A stretch of 10,546 nucleotides of DNA, taken from the NCBI GenBank assembly GCA_013695195.1, contig JACDAY010000092.1, forward strand, positions 1-10,546. Reading direction: 5' to 3'. Origin of the DNA: Blastocatellia bacterium. GTDB taxonomy: Bacteria; Acidobacteriota; Blastocatellia; Pyrinomonadales; Pyrinomonadaceae. The notes below the pieces were generated by a model, which worked only from the letters and a program-made list of their open reading frames with translations, made no database searches and had not been told where the DNA came from. Both the position numbers and the translations under genes were made by a program. Numbering within the stretch: position 1 is the stretch's first letter; each line of letters starts with the position of its first letter. Positions 1 to 5,708 of the stretch are shown here, one piece after another.

Positions 1-1
1 T

Positions 2-460
2 CTAAAACCCACATTTCGACTTCTATTTCGGAGTCGTGACTTCGCAATCGGCGACGGTGGCGAGATCGCCGAAGGAACTTTCCAGAATCTAGACAAAGAC
101 AAAGAACTCGAATTAGTAGACAGAAATGACTCGTTTCTTTATTTTGATGACTTGGCCTACGTTTCGTCGCCGCGTCCGCTTTTGATCTTCGACTTTAATC
201 GCAACACAGGCAAATTTCATTTGGCAAACAAGAAATTTAGCTCATTTATTTTAAGGGAACAGAATGCTTTGATCGAAAAAACAAGCAAAGCAAGACACAC
301 TGATTCGGGTCGATATCTAGTAAATGTGTTCGACATTATGCTTTATTACATATACGCCGGACGCGAACGAAATGGTTGGAAGTATTATCGTGATGAGAGC
401 ATTAAGAAAGAACGGGACTGGACATTTCACGACGAAGCGAAAATAAAAGCAATAAAATAA
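2..460 (+). CDS. Unidentified protein, 5' end outside window, C-terminus altered by a tandem duplication
   Basis: The reading frame is open from the first complete codon at position 2 to a TAA at 458-460, giving 152 visible residues, so the real start lies left of the window. A TTG at 152 is not needed as a start, because the 50 codons before it read as normal protein. I do not recognise the family. An acidic segment near visible residues 29-43 (NLDKDKELELVDRND) looks like the Asp-rich calcium-binding-like loops of exported repeat proteins. It is followed by aromatic, beta-like sequence (FLYFDDLAYVSSPRPLLIFD). The C-terminal third is rich in Tyr, Lys and Arg. The last codons fall in a perfect 14-bp duplication that shifts the frame; with one copy the protein would end LKNDKAYKLIYSK, 12 residues longer, and stop at 508-510 overlapping the pyrC ATG. 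It may therefore be a slightly truncated, still functional gene, or a sequence error. Confidence 0.6.
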   Translation, partial: LKPTFRLLFRSRDFAIGDGGEIAEGTFQNLDKDKELELVDRNDSFLYFDDLAYVSSPRPLLIFDFNRNTGKFHLANKKFSSFILREQNALIEKTSKARHTDSGRYLVNVFDIMLYYIYAGRERNGWKYYRDESIKKERDWTFHDEAKIKAIK

Positions 461-467
461 AAGCAAT
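440..467. repeat. Perfect 14-bp tandem duplication
   Basis: AAAATAAAAGCAAT occurs twice without a gap or mismatch (440-453 and 454-467). Because 14 is not a multiple of three, the second copy changes the reading frame of the gene ending here and supplies its TAA stop. Removing one copy gives a continuous frame to the TGA at 508-510. This suggests recent slipped-strand duplication, or an assembly or read error. Confidence 0.9.
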
Positions 468-506
468 ATTGAAAAATGACAAGGCTTACAAACTAATTTA
501 CTCGAA

Positions 507-1832
507 ATGAGGCTACTAATTTCAGACGGCCACCTCATTGACCCGGCCGCACCTGAAAACACCGGCATGAAGGTCTTGATTGAAGACGGACGCGTTTCCG
601 CATGGTTAAAGCAAGGCGAACCGGCTCCCGAAGGTGTGGAAATTTTCGATGCCAGCGGTTTGCTTGTCGCGCCGGGTTTTATCGATATGCACGTCCATTT
701 GCGCGAGCCGGGACAGGAACATAAGGAAACTATTGCAAGCGGATGTGCAGCGGCGGTTGCGGGTGGTTGGACTAGTGTTTGTCCAATGCCAAACACGCAG
801 CCGATCAACGACAACGCCGCGATAACTCGGTACATGATAGAACAGGCCGAGCGGGCCGGTTTGGCGAATATTTTTCCTATCGGTGCTATTACAAAATCGT
901 CCGACGGCGCGGAGCTGGCCGAGATGGGCGAGATGCAGGCGGCAGGTGCCGTCGCGGTTTCCGATGACGGTCGGCCGGTGCCGACTGCAGGAATAATGCG
1001 GCGGGCGATGCAGTATGCGAAGGATTTCGATCTTCCGGTGATCGATCATTGCGAGGACAAATCGCTTTCATCCGGCGGCGTTATGCACGAAGGCAGAATT
1101 TCGCTGCTTCTCGGCTTAAAGGGAATGCCGGCACTTGCCGAAGACATCGATGTTGCCCGCGACATTCTGCTGGCAAAAGAAACCGGCGCGCACATTCATA
1201 TAGCCCATGTCTCTACAAAAGGTGCGATTGAAGCCATCCGCCGTGCGAAAAACGAACATATTAATGTTACCTGCGAAGTTACGCCACACCATTTCACCCT
1301 AACGGACAAGGCGGTCGAAGGTTCGCTGCGAGGTTCTTCAAACTTGAGTTTTCAGGACTTTGGCTACGACACGAACACAAAGATGTCACCGCCGCTTCGC
1401 TCCGAAGAACATGTCGAAGCAGTTCTCGAGGGCCTAAAAGACGGCACGATCGACGCCATTGCAACCGATCACGCGCCGCACCACGCCGATGAAAAAGCCC
1501 TCGAATACGACCGCGCGCCGTTTGGAATTACGGGACTGGAAACGGCCATTGGACTGGCATTTAACGAACTCGTTAACAAGGGAATAGTAGATCTCGTTCG
1601 GCTGATCGAACTCTGTTCCACTAATCCCGCAAAGATATTCAGACTCAAAGATCGCGGCACATTAAAACCCGGATCGACAGCCGATATCACGATCATCGAT
1701 CCGGATCTGACGTGGACTTACAGCAATGCGGATTCACGCTCTAAGTCAAAAAACTCACCATTTGACGGCTGGCAATTTCGCGGCGGGCCGGTCGCGACGA
1801 TTGTCGGTGGTGAAATCCGATTCAGAAGGTGA
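507..1832 (+). CDS. pyrC: Dihydroorotase (class I)
   Basis: This enzyme catalyses the reversible cyclisation of N-carbamoyl-L-aspartate to dihydroorotate, the third step of de novo pyrimidine synthesis, in the cytoplasm. The 441 residues have the amidohydrolase layout. Metal ligands are His62 and His64 in GFIDMHVHLREPG, Asp153 in the SDDGRP motif as the bridging carboxylate typical of class I enzymes, His181 (VIDHCED), His234 (IAHVSTKG) and catalytic Asp321 (IATDHAPHH). The substrate-binding segment is YDTNTKMSPPLR (287-298). The C-terminus SPFDGWQFRGGPVATIVGGEIRF is typical. An extra stretch of about 14 residues (near 272-286) precedes YDTN compared with the usual form. The ATG at 507 matches the family N-terminus but has no clear Shine-Dalgarno sequence. 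No pyrB is adjacent within the window. The complete motif set argues for an active dihydroorotase rather than an inactive PyrC-like subunit or a hydantoinase. Confidence 0.96.
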   Translation: MRLLISDGHLIDPAAPENTGMKVLIEDGRVSAWLKQGEPAPEGVEIFDASGLLVAPGFIDMHVHLREPGQEHKETIASGCAAAVAGGWTSVCPMPNTQPINDNAAITRYMIEQAERAGLANIFPIGAITKSSDGAELAEMGEMQAAGAVAVSDDGRPVPTAGIMRRAMQYAKDFDLPVIDHCEDKSLSSGGVMHEGRISLLLGLKGMPALAEDIDVARDILLAKETGAHIHIAHVSTKGAIEAIRRAKNEHINVTCEVTPHHFTLTDKAVEGSLRGSSNLSFQDFGYDTNTKMSPPLRSEEHVEAVLEGLKDGTIDAIATDHAPHHADEKALEYDRAPFGITGLETAIGLAFNELVNKGIVDLVRLIELCSTNPAKIFRLKDRGTLKPGSTADITIIDPDLTWTYSNADSRSKSKNSPFDGWQFRGGPVATIVGGEIRFRR

Positions 1833-1833
1833 A

Positions 1834-1862
1834 TCGCGGTATCGCATTATTGTGGTTATAAT
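1834..1862 (+). promoter_or_regulatory. Candidate sigma-70-type promoter for the TerC gene
   Basis: A perfect TATAAT lies at 1857-1862, 31 nt before the chosen ATG. The -35 position, 17 bp upstream, is poor (TCGCGG). The -10 element overlaps a 6-bp inverted repeat, CATTAT (1845-1850) and ATAATG (1858-1863), which could be a small operator or chance. The leader after the predicted start point is only about 25 nt. Confidence 0.4.
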
Positions 1863-1878
1863 GGTCTTTTAATCAAAC

Positions 1879-1883
1879 GGGAG
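1879..1883 (+). promoter_or_regulatory. Ribosome binding site that decides the TerC start
   Basis: GGGAG lies 10 nt before the ATG at 1894 and only 4 nt before an in-frame TTG at 1888. Spacing and the family N-terminus (MEWLSDP) both favour the ATG. Confidence 0.55.
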
Positions 1884-1893
1884 AACTTTGTCT

Positions 1894-2658
1894 ATGGAAT
1901 GGCTGTCCGATCCGAATATCTGGATTGCATTTTTAACTTTAACCGCACTAGAACTCGTTCTGGGCATCGACAACATCGTTTTTATTTCGATATTGGCCGG
2001 AAAACTCCCTGAGGAGACGCAGGCAAAGGCGCGTTACATCGGGCTGGGGCTCGCGCTGGTAATGCGGGTAATTTTGCTGTTTTCCCTATCATGGGTAATC
2101 GGATTGACGGCACCGTTATTTACTGTTTTCGGCGAGGAAATATCGGGGCGCGATCTGGTCCTGCTTGTTGGCGGCTTGTTTCTGCTTGCAAAAAGCACGC
2201 ACGAGATTCACGGCTCGCTCGAAGGCGAAGAAGGCCATAAATCAGCCAGGGTTTACGCTTCTTTTACCGGCGTGCTCATTCAGATTGCCTTGCTCGATAT
2301 GGTTTTCTCGCTCGATTCGGTGATTACGGCCGTGGGAATGGTGGATCAGATTGAAATAATGATCGCGGCGGTTGTCGTTTCGATCCTCTTTATGATGGCG
2401 TTTGCCGGAACTATCGGCTCATTTGTGCAGCGTCATCCGACCATCAAGATGCTGGCTCTTTCATTCCTGCTTCTTATCGGCGTAACGCTGATCGCCGAAG
2501 GCCTGGATCAGCATATTCCGAAGGGCTACATTTATTTCGCCATGGCTTTTTCTGTTTTGGTCGAGATACTTAACTTGCGCCTGCGAAAGAAGGCGGAGCC
2601 TGTGAATTTGCACAAATCTTACACTGGTGACGAACCGAATGTGCCGGAAGAAACCTAG
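1894..2658 (+). CDS. TerC/Alx-family integral membrane protein
   Basis: The protein has 254 residues from the ATG at 1894, with about seven hydrophobic segments (roughly 9-33, 50-74, 87-102, 121-148, 154-176, 186-204, 211-228). The family hallmarks are present: LGIDNIVF in the first segment (Asp26) and LLDMVFSLDSV (Asp135, Asp141) in a later one. These acidic intramembrane residues are the proposed metal-binding sites. The family is named for tellurium resistance. Alx of E. coli and TerC proteins of Bacillus are linked to manganese export and to metal supply for secreted enzymes, so a metal-ion transport role is likely; the ion is inferred from the family. The acidic loop around residues 108-116 (GSLEGEEGH) is soluble. 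It starts 61 nt after pyrC with its own candidate promoter. The Mn2+ riboswitch (yybP-ykoY type) found before some relatives does not fit in this gap. Confidence 0.92.
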   Translation: MEWLSDPNIWIAFLTLTALELVLGIDNIVFISILAGKLPEETQAKARYIGLGLALVMRVILLFSLSWVIGLTAPLFTVFGEEISGRDLVLLVGGLFLLAKSTHEIHGSLEGEEGHKSARVYASFTGVLIQIALLDMVFSLDSVITAVGMVDQIEIMIAAVVVSILFMMAFAGTIGSFVQRHPTIKMLALSFLLLIGVTLIAEGLDQHIPKGYIYFAMAFSVLVEILNLRLRKKAEPVNLHKSYTGDEPNVPEET

Positions 2659-2687
2659 TGTTTCCGAAGTGTTTTGTGTTCAACTGT

Positions 2688-2704
2688 ACAGATTTTCAAT
2701 CTGT
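2688..2704. other. Small inverted repeat in the TerC to D-aminoacylase gap
   Basis: ACAGATT (2688-2694) and AATCTGT (2698-2704) form a perfect 7-bp dyad around TTC. The 94-nt gap (2659-2752) is AT-rich and otherwise holds only a weak TATTAT (2718-2723). There is no T tract after the stem, so it is a poor intrinsic terminator. It could be an operator or a chance dyad. Confidence 0.25.
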
Positions 2705-2752
2705 TCAATTCATTACGTATTATTTTGGCTGATTAAAACAAATCGAAATTTC

Positions 2753-4339
2753 ATGACAAAACTATCATTTCTTATTATCGTCTCAATCCTTTTTTTAACG
2801 GTTAATTTCGCGCAGCCGCCCGAGACTTTTGATCTCGTTATAATCAACGCCCGCATTGTAGACGGCACTGGCAATCCGTGGTTTCGAGGCTCGATAGCGG
2901 TAAAAGACGGGAAGATCGTTAAGGTGGGACAATTTGATCCGGCGAATGCGAAGCAAACCATTGACGCGCAAAACAAGATCGTAGCGCCCGGCTTCATTGA
3001 TGTTCATGCACATACGGAAGATATTTTCGGCAATCCGACGGCGGAAAATTTTATTCGAATGGGCGTAACATCGCTTATCACAGGTAATTGCGGCGGCTCG
3101 GTAACCGACGTTGGAGAATTTCTCGGGCGTTACAAGGAAAAGCCGCTGACCGTAAATCTTGCGACGCTCATTGCCCACGGCTCCGTTCGCTCAAAGGTGA
3201 TGGGGCTAGACGACCGCGCCCCGACGCCCGACGAACAGCAAAAGATGAACTTAATGGTCGAGCAGGGGATGAAGGAAGGAGCGGTCGGCCTTTCCACCGG
3301 TTTGATATATGTTCCCGGCACATTTGCGAAAACCGAAGAAGTCGTCGAGCTTGCAAAAGCGGCGTCGAAATACGGCGGCACATACGCCAGTCATATCCGC
3401 AGTGAGGGCAACGGTGTCGCCGATGCGATCAAGGAAGCCATCAACATCGGCGAACAGGCGAATATGCCGGTTGAGATTTCGCATTTCAAGATTTCTTCAA
3501 AGGCGCTGTGGGGCCAGACCCCGATGACTCTCGGCCTCGTCAAAGCGGCACGCGAGCGCGGCGTAACCGTTACTGTCGATCAATATGCTTATACCGCTTC
3601 GTCAACGTCGCTGGATGTTCGCCTTCCGAGTTGGTCTATTGCAGGCGGCCGCCAGGAAGGCATAAAACGCCTCGCCGACCCTGAATCGCGAAAAAAAATT
3701 ATCGCTGAAATGAAGGAAAATCTTAAGAAAAGTAAATTCAAAGATTACAGCAATTCTTACGTTGCCAGCTATCGCGCGAATCCCGAATTCAACGGGAAGA
3801 ACATCGCCGAGATCACGCAGATGGTCAAAGGCAAAAAGAAGATAGATTCTCAAATCGAACAGATTCTCGATATGTATGAAAAAGGCGGTGCCGGGATGGT
3901 TTACCGCGTGATGAGCGAAGATGACGTGCAGAATATTATGCGGCAGCCGTTCACGATGATCGCTGCGGACAGCGGCGTCCGGCAGTTTGGGTCGGGCGTG
4001 CCGCACCCGCGCGGCTATGGGAATAATGCTCGCGTTCTGGGCAGATACGTCCGCGAATTGAAGATCATTTCTCTTGCGGATGCCGTCCGCAAGATGACGT
4101 CGCTTCCCGCCCAGACATTCGGCCTCCGCGACCGCGGGCAGATCCGCGAAGGCTCTGCCGCCGATCTCGTTATCTTCGACGAAAACACCGTTGCCGATAA
4201 GGCAACATTTGAGGCGCCGCATCAATACGCCGCAGGTTTTTCGTCAGTGATCGTCAACGGCGAAATCGTTTTCGACGGCGAAAAGATGACGGGAAAAATG
4301 CCCGGCCAGGCTCTCTTCGGCAGCGGATTTTCGAGATAG
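2753..4339 (+). CDS. Exported N-acyl-D-amino-acid deacylase (D-aminoacylase family)
   Basis: This zinc amidohydrolase of the D-aminoacylase family hydrolyses N-acyl-D-amino acids or related D-amino acid amides. It has 528 residues from the ATG at 2753. Residues 1-20 form a signal peptide (hydrophobic LSFLIIVSILFLTV, probable cleavage after Ala20), so it should act in the periplasm or outside. Ligand motifs are present: His85 and His87 (FIDVHAHTED), Cys113 (TGNCGGS, the metal-binding Cys specific to this family), His214 (ASHIRSE), His244 (EISHFK) and catalytic Asp406 (AADSGV). The C-terminus GQIREGSAADLVIFD closes the beta-sandwich. Upstream frame (from 2627) was rejected because it overlaps TerC and would bury the signal peptide. 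There is no clear Shine-Dalgarno. The exact substrate cannot be read from the sequence; D-amino acid containing peptides from cell walls are an inference, and some relatives act as dipeptidases. Confidence 0.85.
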   Translation: MTKLSFLIIVSILFLTVNFAQPPETFDLVIINARIVDGTGNPWFRGSIAVKDGKIVKVGQFDPANAKQTIDAQNKIVAPGFIDVHAHTEDIFGNPTAENFIRMGVTSLITGNCGGSVTDVGEFLGRYKEKPLTVNLATLIAHGSVRSKVMGLDDRAPTPDEQQKMNLMVEQGMKEGAVGLSTGLIYVPGTFAKTEEVVELAKAASKYGGTYASHIRSEGNGVADAIKEAINIGEQANMPVEISHFKISSKALWGQTPMTLGLVKAARERGVTVTVDQYAYTASSTSLDVRLPSWSIAGGRQEGIKRLADPESRKKIIAEMKENLKKSKFKDYSNSYVASYRANPEFNGKNIAEITQMVKGKKKIDSQIEQILDMYEKGGAGMVYRVMSEDDVQNIMRQPFTMIAADSGVRQFGSGVPHPRGYGNNARVLGRYVRELKIISLADAVRKMTSLPAQTFGLRDRGQIREGSAADLVIFDENTVADKATFEAPHQYAAGFSSVIVNGEIVFDGEKMTGKMPGQALFGSGFSR

Positions 4340-4363
4340 GCTGCTTTCGAGCTAGTAAATCGA

Positions 4364-4629
4364 GTGCGACATTATTCGGATCTTCGTGTTTATTTTTTGC
4401 TTTTGGCATTCTGCGCATCCGGCTGCGGGCTGTTCGCAATTTGCCGTTACCTGAGCTTGCCCGCAAAAATCCTCAATTTGAAGAGCTATTCAACGGCCGG
4501 AAGCGAAAATGGCGACAGTTTTTCGTCGGCGACGGGTTTATAACCCTTGTCAGAACACGCGGCGAAAACGATTCGACCATCCTTGTTAGAACGCGGATTT
4601 ATCCTGATAAAGCTCTAAAGCTGGATTAA
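4364..4629 (+). pseudogene. Small lipoprotein gene, apparently frameshifted
   Basis: From a GTG at 4364 the frame gives MRHYSDLR, then hydrophobic VYFLLLAFCA and a lipobox ASGC with Cys at 4424-4426: a textbook lipoprotein signal. This frame stops at 4541-4543 after 59 residues. The neighbouring frame (-1 relative) is open through the same area and reads as charged, protein-like sequence (LPELARKNPQFEELF, RKWRQFFVGDGFITLVRTRG) to a TAA at 4627-4629. That second frame has no good start or ribosome site of its own; its first usable codon is TTG 4441. A single shift between 4427 and 4540, for example at the A5 run 4465-4469, would join them into about 88 residues. It lies 24 nt after the D-aminoacylase gene. 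I do not recognise the family. Alternatives are a genuine 59-residue lipoprotein, or a sequencing error in an intact gene. Confidence 0.45.
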
Positions 4630-4636
4630 CATCAGG

Positions 4637-5569
4637 TTATGATTTTTGCAGCATCTCCGCCGGAGCATCGATCTCGAATTTCATCCACGCTCCGCCATTT
4701 GGATGCCAAAAGTCCAGTTTATACGCATGCAAGCAAAGCCTTTCGAAATCCCGCCCGCCCCGTTCAGTGTCGCCGACGATCGGATGGCCGATATGCGCGC
4801 AGTGAATTCGAAGTTGATTGGTTCTGCCCGTAACCGGCTCGAGATCCAGGAGCGTTTTACCGTCAAACCGCTCTTTCACGCAAAATCTTGTTTCCGCCGG
4901 CTTTCCATCGGGTTTTACGTGCCATTGTTTTATCTCTGCAAAACGTCCGATCGGAGCACATATGATGCCTTGGTCGTCTTTTACAATTCCATCGACCAAC
5001 GCCAGATACCGCTTGTCAACGAGCTTTTTCCTAAAGTGTTCCGACAGAATTCGGTGTGCACGCGGCGTCTTTGCGATTACCATCAAGCCCGAAGTTTGCT
5101 TGTCCAGGCGATGGATTAGGCCGGGACGGGCGAACGTGGGATTCGGAGTAAGGAATGCAGATTTGTTATCGAACAATTCCGAATTCCCCGTTCCGCGTCC
5201 CGCGTTTAAGTAAAAAGACAGTGCATTGAGCAGTGTTCCGTTTTTATCCCGATGCGTCGGATGCACAAGCATTCCCGCAGGTTTGTTCACGATCAGCAAA
5301 TGTCCGTCTTCAAAAATAATATCCAGCGAAACATTCTCCGGCCTCATTGCAGTTTCCCGCGAAAGATCGACCTCTATTTCGATAAAATCGTTAGTCCGGA
5401 CCAGAAATCCCCGGTTTTCGAAACGGCCGTTCACTTCACACTGTTCTTTTTTTACAACGTCACACAGGTACATTTTGCTCAAACCGGTGAATCGCCTGCA
5501 TAGAAAATCCTCAAGACGCATTCTGTGCTCTGTCGCAGAGACTTCGATTTCGAGACGTTGGGTCATCAT
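4637..5569 (-). CDS. RluA-family 23S rRNA or tRNA pseudouridine synthase with S4 domain
   Basis: This enzyme isomerises uridine to pseudouridine in ribosomal (or transfer) RNA in the cytoplasm. The 310 residues contain an N-terminal S4-like RNA-binding domain (about 17-70: MRLEDFLCRRF, CEVNGR), the conserved IVNKPAGMLVHPT segment (93-105), the catalytic motif HRLDKQTSGL (153-162) with nucleophile Asp156, KRYLALVDG (186-194), and the C-terminal VTGRTNQLRIHCAHIGHPIVGD (246-267). A segment of about 20 residues (around 123-145) between the LLNAL helix and ARPG is longer than in compact relatives. The S4 domain places it with RluC/RluD-type enzymes, but the target uridine cannot be told. Two adjacent ATG codons (5567-5569 and 5564-5566) are possible starts; the first is used. 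It converges with the lipoprotein remnant (7 nt between stops) and diverges from the sigma-54 activator. Confidence 0.95.
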   Translation of the reverse strand: MMTQRLEIEVSATEHRMRLEDFLCRRFTGLSKMYLCDVVKKEQCEVNGRFENRGFLVRTNDFIEIEVDLSRETAMRPENVSLDIIFEDGHLLIVNKPAGMLVHPTHRDKNGTLLNALSFYLNAGRGTGNSELFDNKSAFLTPNPTFARPGLIHRLDKQTSGLMVIAKTPRAHRILSEHFRKKLVDKRYLALVDGIVKDDQGIICAPIGRFAEIKQWHVKPDGKPAETRFCVKERFDGKTLLDLEPVTGRTNQLRIHCAHIGHPIVGDTERGGRDFERLCLHAYKLDFWHPNGGAWMKFEIDAPAEMLQKS

Positions 5570-5588
5570 CTTTATTCTAACCTAAAAA

Positions 5589-5616
5589 AATATATGTCGC
5601 AGTGCGTCTCTTCCAA
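5589..5616 (-). promoter_or_regulatory. Candidate promoter for the pseudouridine synthase gene
   Basis: On the minus strand, TTGGAA (5616-5611) and TATATT (5594-5589) are spaced by 16 bp, resembling a sigma-70 promoter. The start point would fall near 5582, leaving a leader of only about 13 nt. Confidence 0.3.
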
Positions 5617-5617
5617 T

Positions 5618-5640
5618 ACTCATGACATTTTTGTATGAGT
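5618..5640. promoter_or_regulatory. Dyad in the divergent promoter region, possible operator
   Basis: ACTCAT (5618-5623) and ATGAGT (5635-5640) form a 6-bp inverted repeat around an 11-nt centre. The right arm overlaps the -35 element proposed for the rightward promoter, and the left arm is next to the leftward -35. Its position would suit a regulator of one or both divergent genes; short AT-rich dyads also arise by chance. Confidence 0.3.
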
Positions 5641-5659
5641 TTAAAATATCAGCTACAAT
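5631..5659 (+). promoter_or_regulatory. Candidate sigma-70-type promoter for the activator-glnE operon
   Basis: TTGTAT (5631-5636) and TACAAT (5654-5659) are spaced by exactly 17 bp, giving a start near 5666 and a leader of about 43 nt. I see no sigma-54 element (GG-N10-GC with TGGCA and TTGC flanks) in this gap, so sigma-54 autoregulation is not supported. Confidence 0.4.
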
Positions 5660-5708
5660 TTTGTTAAATAAATTAGATCGTCCCGTTTTCGGATAAATTT
5701 CTTTTTCA

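Noticed and set aside
317..835. Minus-strand open frame of 172 codons
   Set aside because: It crosses the end of the first gene and the start of pyrC on the opposite strand; its sequence looks like a mirror of those genes, with no start signal or family resemblance.
2688..2704. Intrinsic terminator after the TerC gene
   Set aside because: The 7-bp stem is AT-rich and is not followed by a run of T, so it does not meet the usual criteria.
2627..2752. Upstream extension of the D-aminoacylase frame, overlapping TerC
   Set aside because: It would put 42 atypical residues before a good signal peptide. The ATG at 2753 gives a normal exported N-terminus, and the overlap lies in the TerC tail.
3602..4225. 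Long open frame on the minus strand (207 codons)
   Set aside because: It lies wholly antisense to the D-aminoacylase gene, whose motifs are intact, and its translation shows no recognisable domain.
4630..4636. Bidirectional terminator between the convergent genes
   Set aside because: Only a 4-bp pairing (ATCA with TGAT) near 4632-4645 is visible, too weak to call.
4646..5213. Two plus-strand open frames (157 and 131 codons)
   Set aside because: Both are antisense to the RluA-family gene, whose catalytic and RNA-binding motifs are continuous on the minus strand.
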